Assembly: GCF_048544455.1 (NCBI RefSeq)
Contig: NC_133534.1
Span: 223,042,292 to 223,106,291 of the forward strand
Reading direction: 5' to 3'
DNA length: 64,000 nt
Source of the DNA: Silene latifolia
Taxonomy: Eukaryota > Streptophyta > Magnoliopsida > Caryophyllales > Caryophyllaceae
Shown one piece after another: positions 24,990 through 35,762 of this stretch. The position numbers and the translations under genes are program-made. The notes beneath the pieces were generated by a model. It was not told the DNA's origin. It did not search any database and was given only the letters and a program-made list of their open reading frames with translations. Position 1 is the first letter of the stretch. Every line of letters begins with the position of its first letter.

Positions 24990-25900
24990 CCACCATGCCG
25001 ATGGTCTCAGTGATGCTTTTAGCATTCCTGATATCCACCAGCACGGTTCGACTGACATTCTTGATGCTTGAACTGGCAAGTTTTGAGAGAGCGTCGGCTC
25101 GGTTGTTCTCGGACACTGGGATGCACTTTGTATTTGGAAAGATTTCAATTTTGCGGTGTCGGCTTTTACCCTTTCTAGGTACCTTACCATCCCGTCGTCT
25201 CGAGCCTCATACTCTCTCTCGATTTGATTGGTTACTAAGAGCGAGTCTGTCTTCAACACAATGTGTTCCGCCCCAGCGACTTTAGCTAACTCGACTCGAT
25301 TATCACCGCCTCATATTCGGATTCGTTGTTTGAGGCCGAGAAGGTAAACTTCAAGGCGTACTCAAACTCGTCCCCGTTAGGGCTGGTGATAAGGATGCCG
25401 GCTCCTGAGCTGTTAGCCGTGGAGGACCCGTCGGTATACACTTCCCATACACCGGGATGTGATTCTTCTTGATATGTGCATTCAGCCAGGAAGTATGCAA
25501 GCGCTTGCCCCTTTATCGTAGGCCTCGGCTTGTACTGGATGCCAAAGCCGGAGAGCTCCACTGCCCATTTGATAAGTCTGCCGGATTTTTCGAATTTTTC
25601 CAACGCTTTCTCCAATGGCTGGTCGGTTAAGACCGTCACGGGATGTGCGTCGAAGTAGGGTTTCAGCTTCCTTGCGGCAACGACGACGGCGAAGGCCGCT
25701 TTTTCGATCAGTGGGTAATTTCTTTCGGCGGCCAGCAGTGTATGGCTGATAAAGTAGATTGGGTGCTGCTGCTTATTTTCCTCCCGGACGATTACGGCAG
25801 ACCGGTGGCGAGGTAAGCTCGCTAAGTAAAGATATAGCGTCTCCCAAAGATCGGCCTGGACGGGGTCGGCGGTGTCGAGAAGGTGAGCTTTCGGTTGCAC
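24990..25900 (-). pseudogene. A RNase H plus additional archaeal-type RNase H
   Basis: The first part (25900 to about 25480) is the classical Gypsy RNase H region: YFISHTLLAAERNYPLIEK, then VLTDQPLEK and IKWAVELSGFGIQYKPR. A second RNase H follows: WEVYTDGSS, SGAGILI and NNESEYEAVI (to 25286), then TDSLLVTNQI, and finally NRADALSKLASS in a third frame (about 25110-25080). Two RNase H domains in series are a known mark of the Tat lineage. At least two frameshifts disable it. Confidence 0.88.
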
Positions 25901-26787
25901 TGAAAAGCTGTGCTCTGTTGCTCCCCCCAGCTAAAGTCTTTATTCCCTTTCAGCACCGTAAAGAACGGAGTACTCTTATCGGCCGACCGAGAAATGAAGC
26001 GGGCAAGAGCCGCCATTCTCCCGGTCAGCGTCATAACCTCTTTTCGATTTCTCGGCTCCGGCAGGTCTAGTATTGCTTGGACTTTCTCTGGATTGGCATC
26101 AATTCCCCTGGCGCTGACAAGCACGCCGAGGAACTTGCCGGCCCGGACATCGAAGTTGCATTTCATTGGGTTAAGCTTCATCTTATATTTCCTTAGTGAA
26201 CAAAATGTTTCGCTCAAGTCGGCCAAGTGCTCGCTGTCAGACTTGCTTTTTACAATAGCATCGTCGACGTAAGCCTCGATGTTTCGCCCTTTTTGATCTT
26301 GAAACACTTTGTCCACCAGCCTAGTGTAAGTTGCGCCAGCGTTCTTCAAACCGAACGGCATCATTTTATACATGTATGTGCCGTTACCGGTGATGAATGC
26401 GCACTTAGGCATGTCTTCTTCGGCCATGAACACCTGATGATATCCTGAGAAGGCGTCTAGCAGGCTTAGCATGGTGTAGCCTGCCGTTGCGTCAATTAAA
26501 CTATCTATTCGAGGCAAGGGATAACAATCTTTAGGGCACGCTTTATTAAGATTGGTGAAATCAACACACATCCACCACGCCCCTGATGACTTCCTCACCA
26601 TTACAACATTTGCTAGCCACTCAGGGTAAGTACAAGGCATGATAAAGCCCGCCTCTAATAGTTTGTCTACTTCAGCTTTGATGGCCTCATCCTTCTCGGC
26701 CGAGGAGTTCCTCATCTTCGCTGACGGGCGAGCGGTGGAGAGTACGTTCGGCTTGTGAACGATCACCTCCCGGCTCACGCCTGGCAT
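25822..26787 (-). pseudogene. A reverse transcriptase
   Basis: About 300 codons open in one frame. Motifs: VDFTNLNKACPKD, then DAFSGYHQV, MMPFGLKNAGATY and the catalytic AYVDD (about 26263-26277), with FLGVLVSARGI and a connection region. Spacing and wording are those of Tat-lineage Ty3/Gypsy RT. It is joined to protease and RNase H through frameshifts. It copies element RNA into DNA in virus-like particles. Confidence 0.93.
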
Positions 26788-26874
26788 CTCGGCGGCGAGT
26801 ATGCGAAGACATCTTTGTTCTTCCTCGGCAGTCCAGGAGATCGGGTCCGAATTTTGGCTCCGGCCGACACCGAT

Positions 26875-27645
26875 TCACGGTGCGCCCGGGTCAATTTCCA
26901 CTTCCTCGATGCAGGCTCCTTCGACCATGTCGACGTTGTTGGTGTTCATCGGATCACCCTCCTGTTGTAAGGATGGGCTCTTCCCTTTCTCTGATTTTTT
27001 CGCCACTTTGAGGGATTGCATGTTGCACCCCTTGGCAGATACTTGGACATTGACTATTTCGTCTCTTTCGTCCTTTGAGACGAGCTTTTGTGCTTCCCCC
27101 CGGTCCGAGACATACATCAATGTCAGGGCCCGGATGGACATCATTGCGTCGGCCTCGCTCAAAGTGACTCGGCCTATGAGAACATTATAGGCAGACGAAC
27201 CATTAATGACCACGAACTCAGATAAAACATTCTTTGCCGCATCGGCTTGGCCAAACATCACCGTGGTCCCGATTGACCCCGTGGGTACCAGGCCGGCCGG
27301 AGAAGTTGTATAGCGGGTTGGTGCGGGGGTCAGTCTTCAATCTTCAGGCCGAGATTGAGAAAGCACTCACGAACATGATGTTTGTGTAGGCGCCCGTGTC
27401 AATCGGGCACCTTTTGACCAAGTGGTTGGCTATGTCTAGGTGGACTACAAGCGGGTCATTTGTGCGGTGAGCGACGACTCCTCGTAGTCCTTCTTCCCAA
27501 TGGTTATATCGGGGATTGTGGAAGCGGGGATTGCTCTTTTGGGCACAAAGTTGATGGCTTGGTATAGCTCATTCAGGTGCCGTTTGTTCCCATTAGCCGA
27601 CCTTTGTTCCGTTCCCCGACGACAACCTGGATCACTCCCATTCAT
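26875..27645 (-). pseudogene. A aspartic protease region
   Basis: LNELYQAINFVPKRAIP (27645 frame) leads into the active-site IDTGAYTNIM at about 27380-27405, then in a third frame MMFGQADAAKNVLSEF and YNVLIGRVTL (27261 onward). The DTGA site is intact but the frames are not. The protein would process the Gag-Pol precursor. It matches 33638-34342 of B. Confidence 0.85.
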
Positions 27646-27739
27646 TTGGAATACGATTTTTATTCGCCCGTCGGAGCTTGTTTGGGCCTCCGGCTACATA
27701 CTTGCCGAGGCCCCCTTTCGGATCGGCTCCTCGATGGCG

Positions 27740-29163
27740 TTCTTGATCCGACGCTTGTTGTCGGTCTTATGGCCGGCTTGGCCGTGGTAATCACAAAGCG
27801 GCTCATGTCGCCGTCCCCCCTCGCCTTGGGGGCCTTGCCCATTCTCGCCCTTCATTCTTGCTTAGGGCAAAGACCTCGGCCGGTGATTTGACCGGGGGGT
27901 GAGGCTGGCATGCATCGCCACGGGTGTATGGTCCCGAACTCCCCCCGGCGCCCGCCGAGTTCTGTTTCCTATTAAATCTCTCCGGCCGTGACCGATTCAT
28001 GTCACGGCGACCTTCATCAACGTTCTCCCGGCGGCTCTTCCTCTCTGGGTGCCCAGATTCGCTGTGGCCTACCCAGGTCTTGTGATAGTCCTCCACTTTT
28101 ACGGCTCAGTCGACCATTTTTCTGGCGGTGTCTAAGTTGAGGTCCTCGCACTTGATCAGCTCGTTTTTGAACTCGCCTTTCGGGAGGCCTTTCATCAGCG
28201 TGAAGGCCGCCAGTTCGGTGTTCAGCTCTCGGCTCTGCTGAACCTTTGCGTCGAACCTCTTCACATAGCTTCGGAGGGACTCGTCCTCCCCCTGCCGGAT
28301 AGTGAGTAGATCTGATGTCTCCACGGCCCTTCTCTTGTTGCAAGCATACTAGGCTATGAAGTTGTCTCTCAGGTCGGCATAGCAGTATACCGAGCCATTA
28401 GGTAGCCCCTTGTACCAACTCTGGGCCATCCCATGAAGGGTTGTTGGGAAGACTCGGCACCATACCTCATCAGGCTGCTCCCATACCGACATGTACGACT
28501 CGAAAGCCTCGGCATGGTCGGTTGGGTCGCTATCCCCTTTGTATGATAGGGGCGGCAGCTTTAGTTTAGTCGGCACAGAGACGTCGAGGACATAGGCACT
28601 GAGGGGCTGTCTGACCACGTGTCAAATGACACGCGACGATCGGCTCCTCGCAACCTTAGTCCGGCTTCTCTCCATCTGGCGGGAAGGGCTCCTTGTTGTC
28701 CGACTTTGGAGAGTCGGACTTCTTTCATTTCTTCGAGGCGGGCCTCGTTGTTGCCGCGGCGACGCTGTCCTCCCGCGAGTGGGGGAAGGACTTAGGGTCA
28801 TCACGGCACCATGGGCTCCGCCGGCGTCCTAGTATGCACGGCTCTTGATCGCCGGACAAGTTGTTCGGGGTTACTTTATGGGCCCTGGTCACCTGTGGGT
28901 GCGCTGCCGTCACCGTCGTTGCGGCGGGGGTGATCGGCGTACTACCCATCAGGTCCAGGAATAGCTTTAGTTTGGCTGCATCGACCACATGTCCCATGTG
29001 AGTGACTTGGCGGTCGGCGGCGGTGTTTCGGCTCTCTTGGCATCCCGTACGCCGGTTCTATGACTCGGCCGGTGGGGGACTGCCCGATTCCAGAATTAGG
29101 GAACGTGTCATCCTGGTAGAATGCAGTTTCGTCACTCACAATTATTTCTTGTTGTTTTGACAT
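27740..29163 (-). pseudogene. A gag
   Basis: Starts at ATG 29163, which matches the B gag start. The capsid (retrotransposon gag) core at 28618-28106 reads SYKGDSDPTDHAEAFES, WCRVFPTTLHGMAQSW and RSYVKRFDAKVQQ. An RS-rich basic stretch precedes the core (about 28800-28640). A zinc-knuckle-like CDYHGQAGHKTDN at about 27755-27795 has lost its last cysteine (Lys in its place). At least four frameshifts. It would package element RNA if intact. Confidence 0.88.
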
Positions 29164-29235
29164 CTTCTTAGCTCTTTGAATGGTTTTGTTTTGTTTTTTT
29201 TTTTTTTAAGGGAGGTGACTAGCTTTTGGTATCTT

Positions 29236-29253
29236 TCCCCACAGACGGCGCCA
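29236..29253 (-). promoter_or_regulatory. Primer-binding site of A
   Basis: Minus strand tggcgccgtctgtgggga, two bases from the 5' LTR. It agrees at 14 of 18 positions with the tRNA-Asp type site as I remember it. B has the identical site. Confidence 0.7.
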
Positions 29254-29255
29254 AT

Positions 29256-29846
29256 TGTTCCCGGTGTAATTCCGGAGCAGGATTATGACCACGTAAGCTT
29301 GTTGAATGATGTCTTTGCTTGACTCTTCCTTTCGCTCTTTCCTATTTAAGATGAACAAACTGAGGGCTCGACTTGGTACCGAGCGTACTCACTTCGACGC
29401 TCAAGTCAGTAAACTTTAAGAGATTAAGTTGTTTGTTACTTGGCAAAGTATATTGTAGAGAGATAAGGGAGTTTATACCAGATTAATAGTGAGTTTTGGG
29501 ATAGTTTTCGGATCCTTTTCTCAATGAGAGAAGTGGAGTATTTATAGACTTTCACCTTTTGTCACGTAGTGGCCAAGTGGCCAAGTGGCTAGCAGGTGGA
29601 AAGACTGTTCTACCCTCGACCGAGGGACCCATGGCAGGCCGGCTGGCCTGGTTGACTCCATGCCGAGGGGACTGGATGTGAGTACGCGGATATGCCTCCC
29701 GGCTGGCTAGTTGCCTAGCCGAGACCCAGTGACAGCCGACAGTGCTGCGCGGATGCTATTTGTCTAATACGTTGACTTGCCGTCTTTTGGCTTTGACCTT
29801 GCTCAATATGTTGACTCGGTCAGCGGGTGCAGAATATGCCCCATCA
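29256..29846 (-). repeat. A 5' LTR
   Basis: 591 bp partner of 19056-19646. Minus-strand TATAAATAC (about 29537-29545) is a likely TATA box, with the same box at 31733 in B. Confidence 0.95.
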
Positions 29847-29851
29847 CTAAT

Positions 29852-30299
29852 GATATTAATTTTTAAATTCTTTAACTTTTTTTCTCACAAAAATAATAAT
29901 ACCCATTTATACTTGTTAAATCAAATTTGATTTGGCGCCAGTTACATCAGTGACATATTGGGAGTCGAACTGTCGAAGATGTTGAGGGTGTAAAATAAAA
30001 AGAAAGGATTGAGTTGGTTTACAAATTGGGTATAAGGGCATCAACAATAGAGGTTTGTCAACAAAAGTTTGTATACTTTTTAGAGCTTTGTTGACAAACC
30101 TCTCTATTGTTGGGAATGAGGGTTGAGGTTCATAGATGAGAATTGTTACAATTTTGTATACACGTTTGTGTTTTTGGTTGTGAGTGATAGTGGATCCCAT
30201 GTAGTATACTTTTATGAGGGTTGTCTATATTTAAGAGGTTTGTCTATTGTTGTGTTAAGGTTTGTTGTTAGAGAGGTTTATGTGCTGAGTGATGTCTAA
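29852..30299. other. AT-rich spacer with a foldback
   Basis: No gene seen. Two 24-26 base arms, caacaatagaggtttgtcaa at 30042 and its complement at 30087-30112, can form a hairpin with a loop of about 22 bases. Partial copies of the arm (gaggtttgtctattgttg) lie near 30236. Probably remains of a small foldback element. Confidence 0.6.
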
Positions 30300-30958
30300 G
30301 GCCCTGTTCTTTTGGACTTAATTTCAGTTCTTATAAGTTTAGTTCAGTTTAATCCAGCTCTATTAAGTTCAGTTCAGCTCCATTCAGTTCAGTTCAGTTC
30401 AGTTCAGATCAGTTCAGTTCAGTTTATTTCAACATTAATAATATCATTCTTAGTTTATATTCTTACTGTTATCATTATTATTATTATTATTATAATATTA
30501 ATCTATTTAATATTTTTATTATTATATTAATATATATATTTTATATTAATATTATTTTTATTATTTTATTTTTATTTAATATATTTATTTATTATTATAT
30601 TATTATTATGATTAATGACAATATTAGTAGTATAAAGTATTAATATTTATTATTATTATTATTATTATTATTACTTTTATTATTATTATTATTGTTATAT
30701 TATATTTATTTATTAATATATTCATTTTGATTAATATTATTAATAACATATTTATTATTATTATTATTATTAATTGTTAAAATTATTTATAATATTTATA
30801 TTATATTATACTTATCGTATTTATTTTTTAATTTTATTATAATTAATATATTGTATTATTTAATATTATATTATTATTAATAATGTTATCATTTATATTA
30901 CTAATATATTATTATTATTAGTACTGTATTTATTATTATATTTTTTTTATATATATTA

Positions 30959-31175
30959 CTCCCTCCTATTCCAGATAACCGTCCCATTGTCCATTTCCGT
31001 CTATTCACAATAATGTCTCATTATTCATTTTTGGTAAGTCTTGTGTGCTCTAAATTCAATTCAATTTCCGTCTACTCACATAACTGTTCCATTGTCCGTT
31101 TTGTGTGGTCTAAACTCATTTTTTTAATTCTTGTGTCATATTCACAATGAGACGGTTATCTGGAATAAGAGGGAG
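30959..31175. mobile_element. Stowaway-like MITE (217 bp)
   Basis: Ends ctccctcctattccagataa and its complement ttatctggaataagagggag; flanked by TA on both sides. Non-coding. Confidence 0.85.
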
Positions 31176-31453
31176 TATTAGATTATATTAATATAATAAT
31201 ATATTAATAATAATAATAATGAATAACACTAAAACTTGGAAGAGACGGTCTCTCACTAAGTTATTGAGAGACCAATCTTTCGTACCCTTTTATTTGTATT
31301 TGGTACCCCTTTTATTGTTAATCATGACATAGTAATTTCGTACATATTTACATAATAAATGTACTTATTTTATTATTAATCATGATTTGTACCTATTTTA
31401 TTAGCTTTAGTACCACTTTTTCTTAAAACTGTACAATGATCTCTCAATAAAGC

Positions 31454-32035
31454 TGATGGGGCATATTCTGCACCGCTGACCAAGTCAACATATTGAGCAA
31501 GGTCAAGGATATCCACAACAAAGTCAACAACTTAGACAGTCTAGCCGATGCAACCCATCGGCTTTGTCACTGGGTCTCGGCCTGGCAACCGGCCCGGTAG
31601 GACACATATCCGCGTACTCATATCCAAGACCCTCGGCCGGCCTGCCATGGGTCCATCGGCCGAGGGTAGAACGGTCTTTCCACCTGCTAGCCACTTGGCC
31701 ACTTGGCCACTACGTGACAAAAGGTGAAAGCCTATAAATACTCCTCAACCTTCATTGAGGAAAGGATCCACATTCTAACCTAAGAATTACTATTCATCTG
31801 GTAATATCATCCTTATCTCTCTACAATACGCATTTAGCCAAGTAACAGCTTATCCCTCTAAGTTTACTGACTTGAGCGTCGGAGTGAGTACGCTTGGCAC
31901 AAAGCCAAGCCCTCAGTTCGTTCATTGTTGCAGGAGAGGCCGTGAGGAACGATAGAGACGAGGGATCCAACTCAAGACATCATTCTACAAGCCACGGGTG
32001 GTAACAATACTTGCCCTGGAATTACACCCGGAACA
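31454..32035 (+). repeat. B 5' LTR
   Basis: Starts TGATGGGGCATATT and ends CCGGAACA. TATAAATA box at 31733-31740. The PBS tggcgccgtctgtgggga follows at 32038-32055. Confidence 0.95.
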
Positions 32036-32134
32036 ATTGGCGCCGTCTGTGGGGAAAGACACTAGAAGCTAGTCACATTCATTCCCAAACAAAAAAAAAA
32101 AAACAAAAAAAAACCCACCCCAAAAGCTAAGAAG

Positions 32135-33660
32135 ATGTCGAAACAACCAGAAGAGGCATTCGTGGCTGACGAAACCGAATTCTACCAAGACGATACCGTC
32201 CACAAATCTGGAGTTGTGCAGCCCTCCGCCGGTCAAGTGACTCAACCGGAGTACGGGATGCCAATAATACCAGACACTCCGCTGCCTGCAGACCACGTCA
32301 CCATCATGGGACATGTGGTCGACGTAGCAAAACTGAAGATGCTCCGGACCCCTGGTGGGAGTACGCGGCTCACACTTGTCACGCCGACAAGAGCGGCGGA
32401 AACCGTCCAGGAGACCAGGGCCCAAAATGTGACCCCAAGAAACTTGAACGGAGCATTAGGGGAAGCTGACCCTGTCAAGACACCGGAGGAGCCCAAAGTG
32501 GTCGTGGTGAACCTAAGTCCTTCTCGCACTCGTGAGAAGACAGCGTCGCCGCAGCACCGACGAGGCACCCCCCAGAGGAGTGAAAGAAGCCCGACTCGCC
32601 AGAGTCGGAGAAGAAGCCCGACTCGCCAGAGTCGGAGAAGAAGCCCGACTTACCATAGTCGGAGAAGAAGTCCTTCCCGCTACGAGGGGAGGAGCCGGAC
32701 GAGGAATGCGAGGAGCCGATCGCCCCGTGTCGTTCGACACGTGGTCAGGCAGCCCCTCAGCGCCTACGCCTAGAAGCCCCGGTGCCAACTAAGATGAAGT
32801 TACCACCTATAGCATACAAAGGAGAAGGCGACCCAACCGACCACGTCGAGGCTTACGAGTCTCACATGTCAGTATGGGAGCAACCCGATGAGGTTTGGTG
32901 CCGAATCTTTCCAACGACACTGCATGGGATGGCACAGAGTTGGTACAAGGGGCTACCCGACGGGTCGGTATACTGTTACGCCGACCTAAAGGACGCGTTC
33001 CTAGCCCAGTATTCCTGCAACAAGAGGAGGGTCGTGGAGACATCGGACCTCCTGACTATCAGACAGGAGGGAGGCGAATCTCTCCGAAGTTATGTGAAGA
33101 GGTTCGACGCCAAGGTTCAGCAAATTCGTGAGCGAGCAATAACTGGCGCCTTGCGGCGATGAAAGGCCTCCCAAGGGGAGACCTAAAAAACGAGCTCATC
33201 AAATGCGGCGGCCTGACCTTTGACGCCACCAGACAATTGGCTGATCGAGCCATTAAAGTGGAGGACTATCACAAAACCTGGGTAGGCCCTAGCGAGACCA
33301 AACCCTCAGAAAAGAAGAGCCGCCGGGAAGACAACCCGGATGAAGGACGCCGTGGCAATGATCGGTCACGGTCTGGTGAAAGACGCCGTGACAATAACAG
33401 GTCACGGTCTGATAAAACTGCCAGGAAACAGGACTCGACGGGCGCTGGGTGGAGTTCGGGATCGTACCACCAGAGGCGGTATAATGATAAAACCCCCCTC
33501 GTCGTATCGGCCGCCGAGGTCTTCGCCCTGAGCAAGCACGAGGGCCAGAAGTGGGAAAGGCCCCCCAAGCCGAAGGGAGACGGCGACACGAGCCAGTACT
33601 GTGAGTACCACGGCCACACCGGTCACCTTACTGACAATTGTCCGCTCATGGGCACAAACG
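32135..33660 (+). pseudogene. B gag
   Basis: Starts at ATG 32135 and is spread over three frames (32135-32773, 32782-33162, 33159-33668). An N-terminal leader is followed by an RS-repeat basic stretch in which a 30-base unit encoding SPTRQSRRR-like peptides is repeated (32590-32670). The capsid core follows (GEGDPTDHVEAYES, FPTTLHGMAQSW, RSYVKRFDAKVQQ), and then an intact zinc-knuckle variant CEYHGHTGHLTDNC at 33600-33641. Compared with A, frameshifts lie near 32772 and 33130, and a third at about 33645 leads into the protease. A Gag from this copy would be truncated. Confidence 0.9.
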
Positions 33661-34342
33661 GCACCTGAACGAGCTATATCAGGCCATCAACTTTGTGCCC
33701 AACACAGCGATCCCCGTTTCCAACATCCCCGATATGACTATTGGAAGGAAGGACTACGAGGGAGTCATCGCTCCTCACAGCGACCCACTTGTAGTCAATT
33801 TGGACATATCTAACCACCTGGTCAAGAGGTGCCTGATTGACACAGGCGCCTATACGAACATCATGTACAGGGAGTGCTTCCTCAGCCTCGGTCTGAAAGC
33901 CAAGGACTTAAACCCCTGCACCAATCCACTGTACAGCTTCTCTGGGGTCGGCCTGGTACCACTGGGGTCAATCAGACTACCGATGATGTTCGGCGAAGGG
34001 AATGCGGCTAAGAATGTCTTAGCTGAGTTCGTGGTCATTGACGGCTCGTCCGCCTACAACGTCCTCATAGGCCGAGTCACTCTGAGCGAGGGCCGGCGCA
34101 GTAATGTCCATCCGGGCCCTAACACCGATGTATGTCTCGGACCGGGGGAAGCGCATAAGCTCGTCTCCAAGGACGAGAAGGACGAGGTGGTCAACGTCCG
34201 GATAGCCGAGGATGCAACATGCGATCTCTCAAAGCGGCAAAGAAGTCAGAGAAAGGAAAAAGTCCGTCCTTACAGCAGGAGGGCGACCTCATGGACGCAA
34301 CTAGCGGCTGACGGGGAAGATGTACCTTTGATGAGCCATTAG
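33638..34342 (+). pseudogene. B aspartic protease region
   Basis: Shows LNELYQAINFVPNTAIP, then the active site LIDTGAYTNIMY at about 33833-33868, then YNVLIGRVTL. The frame is open through the whole domain but is out of frame with gag. After GRVTL the similarity to A degrades and ends near 34310, where RT would be expected but is absent. Confidence 0.88.
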
Positions 34343-34439
34343 GACGCTGGTAATCTCGGGAAAAACTTTGTATCGCGGCGGAGGTGTCCAAGATAGTTGT
34401 GGGCACCCCAACGCACGTTTATACCTAATGAAAAATCGT

Positions 34440-35340
34440 CCAAATCTTCCATCAAAGTGTCCATTTTCCCCCATCAGTCATTGAGAGGAAATAGACGCCA
34501 GCTCACACTATCACATCGACAAGAGCGGCAGTCTCTACTAAGAGGTAGACGCCGTCGCAGTCACTCCAAGTGGTAGACGCCACGGCCGTCATCAAGAAAT
34601 AGACGCCAGCTCACACTGTCACATCGACAAGAGCGGCAGTCTCCATCAAGAAGCAGGCACCGTCGCAGTCACCCCAAGTAGTAGACGCCACGGCAGTCAC
34701 CCTAAGAGGTAGACGCCGTCGCAGTCACTCCAAGTGGTAGACGCCACGGCCGTCATCAAGAAATAGACGCCAGCTCACACTGTCACATCGACAAGAGCGG
34801 CAGTCTCCCCCAAGAGGTAGACGCCATCGCAGTCACTCCAAGTGGTAGACGCCACGGCCGTCATCAAGAAATAGACGCCAGCTCACACTGTCACATCGAC
34901 AAGAGCGGCAGTCTCCATCAAGAAGCAGGCACCGTCGCAGTCACCCCAAGTAGTAGACGCCACGGCAGTCACCCCAAGAGGTAGACGCCGTCGCAGTCAC
35001 TCCAAGTGGTAGACGCCACGGCCGTCATCAAGAAATAGACGCCAGCTCACACTGTCACATCGACAAGAGCGGCAGTCTCCATCAAGAAGCTGTGCACCGT
35101 CGTTAGTCACCCCAAGTAGTAGACGCCACTAGCGATCACCCCAAGAGGTAGACGCCGTCGCAGTCACTCCAAGTGGTAGACGCCACGACCGTCATCAAGA
35201 AATAGGACGCCAGCTCACACTGTCACACCGACAAGAGCGGTCGTCATTACCAATAAGCAGACGCTGGCTCACACTGTCACACCGACAAGAGCGGCAATCA
35301 CCCTCGAAAGCGAGTGACGCCGCGGCAGAACGGCCAAAGA
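34440..35340 (+). repeat. 164/108-bp tandem array in B
   Basis: The marker aagaaatagacgccagctca occurs at 34594, 34758, 34866 and 35030, giving spacings of 164, 108 and 164; a further copy at 35197 (167) carries one extra base. Units are built from smaller gtagacgcc-cagtcac-ccaag modules of about 36 bp. The array occupies the place where pol should be. Confidence 0.9.
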
Positions 35341-35762
35341 CAAGTTGATACTCGCAGAACGATCAAAACGCCTTAAAAGCGTTTAAACACAGATTGAGAT
35401 GCGCATTTAGATCGCTTGGCCAGCCGAGGCGGAAACAAGAAGGCAAATCAGACAAAGACGAAAAAAGACCTCGGCCAAGCCAGAGGCAAAGTGAAGACGC
35501 TAAGTACAGTTGATACGCTCAACTATTAGCGCAAGGAAACTCAAAGTGAAGTAAAGACCTCGGCCAAGCCGAAGACAAAAGAAACGAACACTTATTAAAA
35601 ATGATAAGTTACAAGTGAGGAGAATACAGACGACGGCCGTCCCCATAAGGATAAGCCAAAACACGACCTACCAAAGTTGTACAAAATACAAGGAAAAGAA
35701 TAACAAAAGATTACAGTTATCACTTGAAGCGCCAAAAATGGCAGGGAGGGAAGGCTTAATAA
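35341..35762 (+). other. Non-coding stretch of B between the array and the antisense ORF
   Basis: No gene seen. Contains two cctcggccaagcc-aggcaaag motifs. The last 120 bases match the 3' flank of the antisense ORF of A (about 22780-22960, opposite strand). Confidence 0.5.

Larger units (their letters stand above)
19056..29846 (-). mobile_element. A: Tat-lineage Ty3/Gypsy retrotransposon with antisense ORF
   Basis: 10,791 bp flanked by the 5-bp duplication ctaat (19051-19055 and 29847-29851). Both LTRs are 591 bp. In element order: 5' LTR (29846-29256), PBS, gag, protease, RT, RNase H, second RNase H, integrase, a 200-bp array, antisense ORF (plus strand), PPT, 3' LTR. The LTR pair differs at roughly fifteen positions plus one scrambled block near 29728-29762, so the insertion is moderately old. 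All protein genes are broken by frameshifts. Confidence 0.95.

Noticed and set aside
32513-33131. Extra ORFs inside B gag
   Set aside because: Out-of-frame readings of the RS-repeat and capsid region; similarity to A is only in the gag frames listed.
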